In this document: positions 11,241 through 19,534 of the stretch, piece after piece
Layout of the letters: each line of letters opens with the position of its first letter
Position numbering within the stretch: position 1 is the first letter of the stretch
NCBI GenBank assembly: GCA_024196135.1
Contig: JAMQCK010000259.1
Coordinates: 1-33,338 of the forward strand
Reading direction: 5' to 3'
DNA length: 33,338 bases
Source of the DNA: Pleurotus ostreatus/Saccharomyces cerevisiae fusant
Taxonomy: Eukaryota; Opisthokonta
Program-made: the position numbers and the translations under genes
Notes under the pieces: generated by a model
What the model was told of the DNA's origin: nothing
The model's input: only the letters and a program-made list of their open reading frames with translations
The model's database searches: none

Positions 11241-11771
11241 TGGATCGTCCAATGCCTTTCCATTCGTGCGTGTCGAGCGTCGCTTTGCTGGTATATGGCC
11301 TCACTTCTCTTCGTCTTACAGCTGGATATGGACAGGAAAATACCTAACCCTTGCGCGCCATGTCCTGTCTGGTACAGCAGCGATCAGCGGCGAGCGACTA
11401 CTCCCTTCCAGCCCATTGTTCGCCAATGACAATCACGCCCAACCTCTTATAGGTACCAGCTCTAATGCGAACGATGCGAAACAGGTAGCCAATATGCGTA
11501 CGCTCTTCCCTATAGGACACTGCGATGCCCTCATAATTCGGACGTTCTACGCGTCCAATTTTCTGGTCGCCTCCTAATAAACATTCAGAAGTTCAATATA
11601 ATAAAGCTACGTCCTCACGCTTTTACTCTTGTACCAGTGGCTTTTCAAGCCTACGAAACCTTTGGCCAGCGTGACTTATCAAATGTCCACAAATGCGACC
11701 TTAAAATCTGTCCAAAAATCAGCATGCTACAGTACATTGTCAATACGGTGACATGAAGAAAGACCCACCGC
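11241..11771. other. Convergent intergenic region, no gene seen
   Basis: This 531-bp stretch lies between the 3' ends of the small basic protein gene and the first kinase-like gene. Short open frames here have no coding character and no recognisable motif. It probably holds two 3' UTRs. Confidence 0.5.
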
Positions 11772-12788
11772 TCATTCGAGGTCAATGTGCGTGACATAAG
11801 GAAGGCACTTTCGACATGTAGGACTCCCTTCGCCCGCATCCGCTGCTGGAGGCGCGACAAATAGGTTAGGACACACCGGATGCCCATGTCGTTCGCACAT
11901 ATGGCAGCGGACCAGACGGGTATACGTGTGGCGCTGTCCAGGAAGACAACGATAAGGCAGCTCGTGCTGCGCGCAGATGGTGACAGACCTCGCAGAGGTG
12001 AGTATGCGCGGCGGGCCTCGATTGAAGTAGGTCATGATGAGCTGAGCGATGTCGACGTCGTCGATGCGACTGACATCAGGAGGCATGCCTACGACGATCG
12101 CATCGCAGCATATAGAGGACCACTCTTCGTAGTCCTCCGTCGATGGTGGACCAAATCTGTAGAAATTGTCCTGACCAGTGTAAAGCTCGAAGATAGTCAA
12201 CGCGAGGGCGTGGCAGTCCTCGGCGAGAGTAAGCGGTTCTGGATTGAACCCGTGTCGGAGCATCCGCCTCTGTGAGATGAGCTCCGCTGTCGCCTGAGTA
12301 GCCACGAATCCGTCACCGACGCGCGATGCACAGTCGAAGTCTATAAAGCGGAGAGTGCCGTCCGCGCAGCAAACCAGATTCTGGCACTTCAGATCGCCGT
12401 GGACGATGCCTCTCTCATGTAGACGCTCTACAAGGCTGCAAAGGTCGTGTATGATGGCGAGGCGTTCGTCTTTTGTAGCGATGGAGGCCGGGTCAAGGGG
12501 AATCTCTAAAGGCATCACGTACCCCACCATAGCGCCGTTGTCAAACACACGGCCCACAATGGGGACGGCGCAGTCTTCGGCCTGTATGCATATCTGCATC
12601 TGGCGGAGAACGTCTGCGTCGGCAACAGGCTCGTACCAATATTTGAGCGCATATGTGCCGGCGTCGGTTTTGAGCGACTTGACCGTGCGGGTTACACCTA
12701 ACATGAGCGCTTGCATGACACCAGGCTCCAAGGACTTGAGGTCAATGTCGTTCGGCCAGGATCCGAAAGGAGCCGTGAGTTCAGGCAT
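11772..12788 (-). CDS. Kinase-like protein with C-terminal Cys/His module, copy 1
   Basis: Intronless coding region of 338 aa. The start is MPELTAPFGSW at 12788; the frame runs further upstream without an ATG. It carries PFGSWPNDID near the N-terminus, an AxK lysine (TYALKYW, K49), the catalytic loop HGDLKCQN (130-137) and FIDFD (D150) in place of DFG, so the classical Asp-Phe-Gly is Asp-Phe-Asp. No glycine-rich loop is visible. The last 80 residues hold a Cys/His-rich module: CAQHELPYRC, RHTYTRLVRCHMC, VCPNLF and CRKCLP, spaced like a zinc-binding domain. The Lys, HGD/Lys/Asn and metal-binding Asp are kept, so catalysis or at least ATP binding is possible. It is divergent from copy 2 across 493 bp. 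The substrate is unknown. Confidence 0.85.
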   Translation of the reverse strand: MPELTAPFGSWPNDIDLKSLEPGVMQALMLGVTRTVKSLKTDAGTYALKYWYEPVADADVLRQMQICIQAEDCAVPIVGRVFDNGAMVGYVMPLEIPLDPASIATKDERLAIIHDLCSLVERLHERGIVHGDLKCQNLVCCADGTLRFIDFDCASRVGDGFVATQATAELISQRRMLRHGFNPEPLTLAEDCHALALTIFELYTGQDNFYRFGPPSTEDYEEWSSICCDAIVVGMPPDVSRIDDVDIAQLIMTYFNRGPPRILTSARSVTICAQHELPYRCLPGQRHTYTRLVRCHMCERHGHPVCPNLFVAPPAADAGEGSPTCRKCLPYVTHIDLE

Positions 12789-13281
12789 GTTGGTTCGGCA
12801 GGCGTATACAAACGAGATGGGCGCTGGAAACAAGTACGCGTGAGAAATTGATGGACGCCTATTTTGATTGCGTGACGCACCTTGCTCAGAACTCTCACTC
12901 TCGCGGCTCTTAAATTATCGTATAGCTGCTTATATACCCCAGTAGGCGCTGCATTGCACAGCTTATGCAGAGCGCCCAACGGAAGCGCCAGGCGCTTAGG
13001 CATGCCTGAGTCTTCGCAGAGAAGCGGCTTCGACCTTCGAATTTCAGGAGGTTCGCAGCGCCTATTCGACCGTGTATGTGTCGGTGTGGATGCTGACGAC
13101 GCACAGTATGTGCGTGGCGTAGGACCGTACATACAATCAACTCGAGGCTGGCGGAGGGTGTCTCACGCCGAATTGCGCTGTGTGGCACATCAGTCGGCGC
13201 TAGGGGCAATGCTACTGGCGCCCTCTACCAACGCCCTCATCTCTTTAGACGCTGGTCCGACGACCTCGCACACGACCGGTC
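12789..13281. promoter_or_regulatory. Divergent promoter between kinase-like copies 1 and 2; possible 5' UTR intron
   Basis: The 493 bp between the two ATGs hold no convincing gene. On the minus strand a well-formed intron, GTGCGT to TTTCCAG (12824-12880, 57 nt), could lie in the leader of copy 1. GC-rich motifs containing TGGCGC occur at about 12978-12988 (minus) and TGGCGCC at 13217-13224 (plus). Confidence 0.35.
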
Positions 13282-14304
13282 ATGCAAGACCCTGCCGCGC
13301 CTTTTGGCTCGTGGGACGCCGACTTCGACATTCTCCTTGTCCATGAATCGGGCAGCTGGACGCCACTGCACTTGAACAGTCGGCGCAACGTCATGACGCA
13401 CCAGACCAACTCGAGCACCTATGCTGTCAAGTGGTGGTTCGACGGCATCGAGAAGGCGGACATACTGCGCCAGCTCCGTATAGGCCTGCAAGCCGGCGGC
13501 TGCGTCGTTCCTCCCGTTGGACGCGTCTTCGAAAGGGACACCATCATCGGATACGTGATGCGCCTAGAAACCCCGTTCGACCCCCGTTCACTCACCTCCA
13601 AGGAGGACCGCTACTCTGCTATCCACGAAGTCTGCGATCTCGTCAGCCGCCTTCACGCGAAGGGGATCGTCCACGGCGACGTGAAGCGCACGAACCTCGT
13701 ACGCTGTGCCGATGGCACGCTTCGGTTTATCGACCTCGAGTGCATGTCCGTGGTCGGAGACGGATTCGTGGCTTCCGTCGCCACCGATCAATACATTTCG
13801 CAACAACGGCAGTTTCGCCACGGTCATGCTCATGAGGCTCTTTCCTTCGACGAAGATTACCATTCCCTCGCTCTTCTCATTTTCGAGATATTCACCGGGC
13901 ACGATGACTTCTACGGCTTTGGCCTAACTTCTTCCGAGAATTTGGAGGATTGGTCGACTGCCTGTAGCGACGCCTCGTTGGCAGGGATGCCGCCGGATGT
14001 CAGTCAAATTGACGACTCGGAAATCGCCCAGCTCATCATGGGCTATTTCAACCGGGGACCGCCGCGTATATTGTGCTTGGATAACACGGAGACTATTTGC
14101 ATGCTGCATGAACTACCCCTTCGCTGTATGCCCGGAGCGCGCCACACTTACACTCGCCTCGTACAGTGCTTGACCTGTTCTGGTGGCGCTCAGGCATCAC
14201 CTTGTCCCAGACTCTTCGTTGCCCCACCTGTGACTCAGGAAGAGAAAGGCAGTCCTGCATGCGTTCGATGCCTTCCTCACATCAAACATATCGGCTTCGA
14301 CTAG
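13282..14304 (+). CDS. Kinase-like protein with C-terminal Cys/His module, copy 2
   Basis: Intronless, 340 aa, starting MQDPAAPFGSW. Key residues: K50 in TYAVKWW, catalytic loop HGDVKRTN (131-138), D151 in FIDLECMSVVGDGF replacing DFG, and EDYHSLALLIFEIFTG for the helix F region. The C-terminal module is C273, H276, C282, H288, C296, C299, C308, C327, C330 and H333, ending SPACVRCLPHIKHIGFD. It is clearly paralogous to copies 1 and 3 along the full length. The Gly of DFG is replaced by Glu, which in other pseudokinases weakens magnesium handling, so activity cannot be assumed. It converges on the small Cys-rich gene at 14381, with only 76 bp between stops. Confidence 0.87.
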   Translation: MQDPAAPFGSWDADFDILLVHESGSWTPLHLNSRRNVMTHQTNSSTYAVKWWFDGIEKADILRQLRIGLQAGGCVVPPVGRVFERDTIIGYVMRLETPFDPRSLTSKEDRYSAIHEVCDLVSRLHAKGIVHGDVKRTNLVRCADGTLRFIDLECMSVVGDGFVASVATDQYISQQRQFRHGHAHEALSFDEDYHSLALLIFEIFTGHDDFYGFGLTSSENLEDWSTACSDASLAGMPPDVSQIDDSEIAQLIMGYFNRGPPRILCLDNTETICMLHELPLRCMPGARHTYTRLVQCLTCSGGAQASPCPRLFVAPPVTQEEKGSPACVRCLPHIKHIGFD

Positions 14305-14380
14305 GGAACACATAGATGGCTCAGGATCCGCATGCTTAGTGTCTGATACATTGTCCATACATATATCTCACAGCACTTGT

Positions 14381-14611
14381 TTAGGCTCTATAGATTTGTT
14401 GTCTGTTTGGCGCTACTTCGGTGCAGAAAGGACAATTGAAACTGGTCCTTCCTGATTTGACATCCGACGGTAGCACAGGGTAGTACGGGCACTTGTCCCT
14501 CGTGGTGGCGCACCACTGGCCGTTGCGGCCACCACAGCAGAAATCTTGATAAAACATGTGTTTTGGCTTCGCTCTGCAATTCTTGTAGGGGCGTATGGAG
14601 GTGCAGCACAT
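14381..14611 (-). CDS. Small Cys-rich protein, copy 1 (76 aa)
   Basis: The frame starts ATGTGC at 14611 and ends at a TAA. Cys/His positions are C2, C3, C12, H18, C25, C26, C34, C41, C60 and C63, with blocks NCRAKPKH, GQWC, CPYYPVLPSDVKS and CPFC. It is homologous to the protein at 17216-17443: both begin M-C-x-T-S, and both share N-C-[RK]-A, G-Q-W-C, Y-P-x-L-P-S-x-V-K-S and C-P-x-C. No signal peptide is seen. Immediately upstream lies a possible 50-nt leader intron, 14612-14661 (GTAAGT to AAAAG), in the same place relative to the ATG as in the other copy. An unrecognised upstream coding exon cannot be excluded. Function unknown; zinc binding is likely from the Cys/His pattern. Confidence 0.55.
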   Translation of the reverse strand: MCCTSIRPYKNCRAKPKHMFYQDFCCGGRNGQWCATTRDKCPYYPVLPSDVKSGRTSFNCPFCTEVAPNRQQIYRA

Positions 14612-15541
14612 CTTTTTTTTATGGGCTTTTAGGAAAATTCCTGCGAATGTGCATGACTTACCGCGAGTCGAGGGATCCTTCGAGCTCTCGCGAGGAAATT
14701 CTTGTGCAGCAGCTTGTGTAGAGGTAAACCCGCTAAGAAACGCTGATCATAGGAGGGAAGCGGATATATATTGTGAGCTCAGTGTGGCGTACACCATAAT
14801 TGGCGCCATTGCTTAACGCGCGTTAGATGAAAACGCGCCTTCCGAGTCAGCGCCAAAATCGGGCTTCTGACTCTCGATAGGCCAAGCAGTGTCCACCCTC
14901 TCATTAAAAGTTTACACAAGCACTGGGCGCTAGACGGATACCCTGATGCTGGGATATCACAGCTGTCAGTGCAGCATCAACCAGGGTGAGCGAGCGTAGC
15001 CCGTCGTGGCCATAAAATCTGGTTGCACGTGTGTTGTCGGCATCCTCCGAACTGCTTGTGATTCGTGAATTCGAAGGTCAGGATTCCCACCAACCTCCCT
15101 CGACACGTAACTGCGTGAGCGCCGACTCGAGCGTCTATCGATCCTCCGTGTATCTGGATGTTGGTTTGACGCGGCGCTCGATAAGGCGCGCTGGATATGT
15201 CGACTGCACCGAGTAGACTCGGCGATTGTTCAGTACGGTTCTCATCCCCATGATTCCGATTTCACTGATACTTATGCATGATTTGGCGCCCATGGACACA
15301 CATAGAGTCAGGTTCGAGCGCTCGAGCTCTGCCGTTAATCCTGGCATCCGATCACTAGGGCGCCTCCTCCTTCGACCTTTATAAGCGCTGGGCGTCAACG
15401 GCCATCGAACATCCTCACTGCGCCGCCTAATTTCAAACCTGAGCCGCCGATTCGCCCTTACATAACTAGCTCAATCGCAACAGCTTTCCATCCACAGTTT
15501 CCTTCTGACGCCCACCTCGTTCTTGCACTCCCTTGGTCGTC
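14612..15541. other. Divergent intergenic region between small Cys-rich copy 1 and kinase-like copy 3
   Basis: 930 bp without a convincing gene. On the minus side a TATATATCC lies at about 14763-14771, upstream of the Cys-rich gene. On the plus side a TTTATAAG lies at 15378-15385, about 160 bp before the kinase-like ATG. TGGCGCC occurs at about 14803-14809 and 15286-15292, and GCGCCAAAA (E2F-like in reverse) at about 14851-14859, near an ACGCGCG at about 14817. Confidence 0.4.
15378..15385 (+). promoter_or_regulatory. TATA-like element for kinase-like copy 3
   Basis: TTTATAAG about 160 bp upstream of the ATG at 15542, followed by a pyrimidine-rich leader. This fits a promoter with a fairly long 5' UTR. 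Confidence 0.4.
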
Positions 15542-16604
15542 ATGCAAGCTATCGACTCTCCGTTCGGCTCCTGGCCCATGGACGTCGACATGCTGTCCTT
15601 TGAGACGCACGAACTGAACGCACTCCTACTTGGTGTGGACCGTCAGGTGCTATCATTCGAGCGAGACTCCAATGTCTACGTTGTCAAGCTCTGGTATGAT
15701 GCTTTGGAGGAGGCTGACGTTCCGCGTCAGCTCCGTATATGCCAACTTGCTGGGGATTGCGTAGTCCCCATCGTCGGTCGCGCCTATAGGCATGGCGTCC
15801 TCATTGGCTATGTCATGCGGCGAGAAGCCCCACTCGACCTCTCCCCTACATCTTCCAAGGACGAGCGCTTTGCCGTGATCCGTCAGGTCTGCGACCTAGT
15901 CGACCGCCTTCACTCCCGTAACATGGTCCACGGCGATCTTAAGCGCCTAAATATCATGCGCTGCTCCGATGGCGCCCTCCGCTTCATCGACCTCGAATGC
16001 ATGTCCGTTGTCGGGGACGGTTTCGTGGCACAAGTTGCGACCGCCCAGTACATGTCGCAAAGGCGTAGCCTTCGTCCCGACTCGGATCGCGAGCCGCTTT
16101 CGCTCAGCGAGGACTATCACTCCCTCGCGCTTCTCATTTTCGAGCTCTACACTGGCCGCGACGACTTCTACAGCATCGGGCCGACGTCCACAGAAGACCA
16201 AATAATCTGGTCTGATGTTTGCTGTGACGCCGCAAACATAGGGATGCCACCAGACGTCCGTCGCATCGACGACCCGATGGTCGCGCAGCTGATCGCGGGC
16301 TACTTCAGCCGAGGACCGGACCGTCATCTCACCCTAGACAGCACTCTGTTGATTTGCGTGCAGCACGAGATGCCCTTCTGGTGCGTACGGGGCGTTCAGC
16401 ACACATATACTCGCATAGTGCGTTGTTATGCGTGCCGCGATTCTGAGCGGCAGTCGCCGTGCCCGAATCTTTATGCGGCTCCGCGTGCTCCCCGTACTAC
16501 GAGCAGTCCTGCCTGCACGACGTGCTTGCCGTTCATCACGCATGCTGGTCTTCAGTGGTATGTTGATGAGCAATGTTTGCCTACAGTCCTGACTATATTC
16601 CAGA
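15542..16604 (+). CDS. Kinase-like protein with C-terminal Cys/His module, copy 3
   Basis: Starts MQAIDSPFGSWPMDVDM. It has an N-lobe Lys in VYVVKLWY, catalytic loop HGDLKRLN, FIDLECMSVVGDGF replacing DFG, and the C-terminal module CVQHEMPFWC, HTYTRIVRCYAC, SPCPNLYAAP and CTTCLPFITH. Read straight through, the frame runs to 16696 and adds about 46 residues unlike the paralogues. If the good intron 16558-16603 (GTATGT to TTCCAG, 46 nt) is removed, the exon end TG joins A to make TGA, and the protein stops at HAGLQ after 338 aa, as in copy 1. I therefore prefer coding 15542-16557 plus 16604. An internal acceptor ending CTACAG would instead give a short different tail. Function as for copies 1 and 2, unknown. 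Confidence 0.83.
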
Positions 16605-17162
16605 GGTACACTTTCCTTGCCTACTCTTGTGCGCTTAGCAATTCCTGCCAGCACCGGCGAACGTGTCCACAAAGATCTGCCATCAGTATAGTGTAGAATG
16701 AACCCACTACTATATTCAGGACCCCTATGCTATCGTTACGCAATACATGCTGCGTCTTCGTCGTCCATGGTCACCCGCATTTTTCACGCGGCCAGAAGAT
16801 CAACGAAGTTCCTGATCAATCCCCAGGCTGCATTACTTGAGAGTCACGATAGTAGTTCAGCGCGCCAAGTGTGTGTGGTGTCACCGTTCGGTCAAATCTG
16901 GATTGAATCTTATTCTCATCAGGTCCCTTCGATCTATGTAGCAGTGGCAGCTTCTGGTCGCCCACTTGCCGCGAGACGCCCATTCCTATTGCGGACAGCT
17001 CTCAAGTCCATAGAATGGAGTCACGATTGCGCACACTGCCGACACTGGCGCCCTCGGAGTAAGCGCCGATATAGCAAGATATAAGTGCGCGCCTGGACGC
17101 TCACTGAAGTTCTCAAATCCCCCACCTGTTTAACATTCACGCATAATAGTCGTGCCTCAAAT
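16605..17162. other. Intergenic region before small Cys-rich copy 2, no clear gene
   Basis: An open frame at 16698-17084 could encode 128 aa but shows no domain, no paralogue here and a composition like non-coding DNA. It includes the 3' end of kinase-like copy 3. TGGCGCC lies at about 17046-17052 and a GATATAAG TATA-like element at about 17078-17085. Confidence 0.35.
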
Positions 17163-17215
17163 GTGCGTTGGCTTTCTGTCTTCGAGTCCTTGGCATGCTG
17201 ACCGAGAGGATCCAG

Positions 17216-17443
17216 ATGTGCTGGACGTCCTTACGAGCTTTCTCGAATTGCAAAGCGGCGCGCAACAAGCATTCGTACTACGAGGACATACGCTGCCGAG
17301 AGCGAGATGGTCAATGGTGCCCTCGCCAGAGCGCCACTGTCCCTCATTATCCGCTGTTACCGTCACATGTGAAGTCTGCGAACAACCTGGACTGTCCTAC
17401 GTGCTGTGGTACGAGATACCACACCAATTATCATTTCTGGTGA
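17216..17443 (+). CDS. Small Cys-rich protein, copy 2 (about 75 aa)
   Basis: Starts ATGTGC at 17216, directly after a possible leader intron 17163-17215 (GTGCGT to TCCAG, 53 nt), matching the arrangement in copy 1. Residues of interest: C2, C12, H19, C27, C35, C60, C63 and C64; the position matching C41 of copy 1 is Val here. Shared blocks are M-C-x-T-S-L-R, NCKA, GQWC, HYPLLPSHVKS and CPTC. The stop is either the unspliced TGA after HFW or, if the intron GTGAGT to ATATAG (about 42 nt from 17438) is removed, a TGA formed across the junction. A longer frame beginning at 17168 is possible but is not supported by the other copy. Function unknown. Confidence 0.55.
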   Translation: MCWTSLRAFSNCKAARNKHSYYEDIRCRERDGQWCPRQSATVPHYPLLPSHVKSANNLDCPTCCGTRYHTNYHFW

Positions 17444-17645
17444 GTACAGAGTGATCTCTTTGTTCCTGCTTCATATAGAATTTACTACCGCTTCCTCGCA
17501 GATCCTTTGCCGCCAGTGATTCACTGCTCCTCAACAAGCACGTCCTTTCCACCACGTCAGGTTGAAGTGTGCGAAGTCACCAAGAGGAAATTTCATCATG
17601 GGTCTTATCTCTTGAACTTATAGTAGATACTCCGTCTTTAGTGAT

Positions 17646-17966
17646 TTACATTATCTTCTTGTCGCTGCCGGCGATGGTCACGGTTGATTTAGTGTCACTG
17701 GGTTTGTCACATGTGCACACGTGCATAACACGCGCAAATTCGATCTTGCTTCCGGCCCTCACCGTGAACCCCACCCCGTGCTCGTCGACGGTGGTGAGGG
17801 CAGTCTTTCGCTGAATTATCCCCGTGGCTAGTGTCTTGCTGCGACGGAACACTTCCTGCCGATGCAGAAAGAGAGTACGCGGGTCCTGCTTTGACGCGCC
17901 TGCCTCGAAGAAGTCCAAGTCGGTTTGCAGAGAATGCACCGTCCTTGAATGAAGAGGGACCTCCAT
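17646..17966 (-). CDS. Possible small protein, unrecognised
   Basis: A 106-codon minus-strand frame starts MEVPLHSRTVHSLQ and ends HVCTCDKPSDTKSTVTIAGSDKKIM. Codon use looks coding-like in the second half. An alternative start exon, MKNRTLPNCVKEE at 18055, could join in frame with a long intron (GTGCGT to GAGGCAG, about 133 nt), skipping the first part. There is no signal peptide, recognisable domain or relation to the Cys-rich genes. It may be spurious. Confidence 0.25.
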   Translation of the reverse strand: MEVPLHSRTVHSLQTDLDFFEAGASKQDPRTLFLHRQEVFRRSKTLATGIIQRKTALTTVDEHGVGFTVRAGSKIEFARVMHVCTCDKPSDTKSTVTIAGSDKKIM

Positions 17967-18283
17967 AGCATCAGATCTTTACATGCACGGCCACTGGAAC
18001 CCGAAAGGTACGCACCTTCCTCCTTGACGCAGTTCGGCAGAGTTCTGTTTTTCATTTCACGACGAGCATCTTGAATTGGTGGGCGCTGAATTTGGAGACG
18101 AGCGAGGTGCTAGAGTCCCTCAGGCTCACAGCGGTGTACACAGACCTGCCGTTTTACGCATGCACTCAGCCTGGTCGTGTAGATCGCGTTCATCTGTCCA
18201 GAATTTTCGACGGTCTACATTCATGCACCGCCACGCCCCCAGGTCTGCGGCTAGCATGACCGTCATTCAGGGACATCCATGCC

Positions 18284-18290
18284 TATATAA
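18284..18290 (+). promoter_or_regulatory. TATA box of the DPBB protein gene
   Basis: TATATAA about 75 bp before the ATG at 18363, in a context typical of strongly expressed fungal genes for small secreted proteins. Confidence 0.6.
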
Positions 18291-18362
18291 GCTCGCAACG
18301 ACTCCCTTTGACCCAGATACCTTAAGCAACTACTTTCGAGCTCATCCTCATCGTCACCAGCA

Positions 18363-18861
18363 ATGTTCTCCAAGGTTGCTCTCCTCGCTTCTACCCTCTT
18401 CTTCGGTGGCGCGGTCGCCTACAACGGGATTGGTACGTCTTGACTGTCGAGCCCGGCGCAACACAATGCTCACCAGGATTCCAGCGTACCCCTACAACCC
18501 GGACGGCGCGACTTTTGAGTGTGGACAGGCCGTGCAGAACGACGCCAACGTCGTCTTCGTGTCCGCCGCCCGCTTCGATGCGGCGCGTTGCGGCAAGGAG
18601 ATCCAGGCGACCAGTGCGTACCACTCCCTTGGCCCGCTCTCAGGACTACGCCGACCCCCTGTCCCTCTGAGCTTCATCGCTAACATTTATCCAGACCCAG
18701 GCGGCCTCGGCGACACCATCTACCCGACGCTCGCGGGTGTCGTTCGATGCAGCAATTGCACGGAGAACGATATCCAGCTCACTCAGGCCCCGTACCAGGC
18801 CCTGACGAAGAGGATGCCCGACCAGCCCTACGCCACCGTTGTTTGGGGCAACTGGAACTGA
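18363..18861 (+). CDS. Secreted RlpA/expansin-like double-psi beta-barrel protein, 121 aa
   Basis: Three exons: 18363-18432, 18485-18613 and 18695-18861. The N-terminus, MFSKVALLASTLFFGGAVA, is a clear signal peptide, with cleavage probably after AVA. The mature part is about 100 residues: ATFECGQAVQN, VVFVSAARFDAARCGKEIQAT, VVRCSNCTENDIQLTQAPYQAL and YATVVWGNWN. This matches the barwin/RlpA-like double-psi barrel pattern (CG..., VSAxxF...CGK.I, C..C...D..L....F..L, V.W). Such fungal proteins are secreted and can bind wall polysaccharides; they lack the second expansin domain and usually show no hydrolase activity. The usual D-E-C-P-G-C is here V-R-C-S-N-C, so the acidic residue expected before the first Cys is missing. 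Splicing with acceptor TTCCAG is needed to keep frame in the first intron. Confidence 0.82.
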
Positions 18862-19534
18862 AGGGAGGTGCTGACAAGCGATATTGGGTGCTAAGGGTCG
18901 GGTTCACTCGGGATAATTGGTCTTCGATAATTTCTGTCTAATGCTCTATTGCGAGGGTTGATGAATCTTCTTGCTAAAAGGTCTTCGTTCCAAGGCTGGC
19001 CTCAAGCTTAATCATCATGCACCTCCCTTAATCCATCCATGCGGCTTAGCGCTGGACTGCAGTCCTGGACGATACTGGTCTGCTGATCACAATCCCTTCA
19101 GATGGCTCGCGGTTCAACCCCTTCATGCTACTCATGAGCGCTCGAGCAATGAGTATGAGAACCCAAGGCAATTGAGGATCGCCCGTGGGCGCCGGTATGT
19201 ACGGATCAGCTTCTTTCTTGCCCACTCACTACCAAGTTTAGCATCAGTACCCGATGTACGGAACCCATGAGGAGATTCGGCATGTCGTCCCTCTCACACA
19301 ACTTTCACACAGCACTACACGCGCTTTGTGCCCGACGCAGATGGCAAAGTCCATCTGACCTGGCCGTTACATACGTTCCGGCCAGAGATTGCATCATTTC
19401 CCCAAGTTTTCGACGAGGGCTTCGACTGATTGACCGCCTTCGAGCAGCATGGCTCCGCGCGCTTCTGATAGCCCGCTATATAAGACCTGAGATGCAGAAC
19501 GCGGCCAGGTCCTACCCTCCCAGTGACGTGCACC
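18862..19534 (+). promoter_or_regulatory. Intergenic region with TATA box for S28 peptidase 1
   Basis: 673 bp with no convincing gene. TATATAA at 19477-19483 lies about 52-58 bp before the ATG at 19535 and is the likely promoter core of the S28 peptidase gene. Confidence 0.5.

Noticed and set aside
15031..15398. Short frames on both strands before kinase-like copy 3
   Set aside because: No coding character; the stretch contains the TATA-like element and probable promoter.
16698..17084. Plus-strand 128-codon frame after kinase-like copy 3
   Set aside because: No domain, no paralogue in the cluster and no promoter; it probably lies in the 3' UTR and intergenic DNA.
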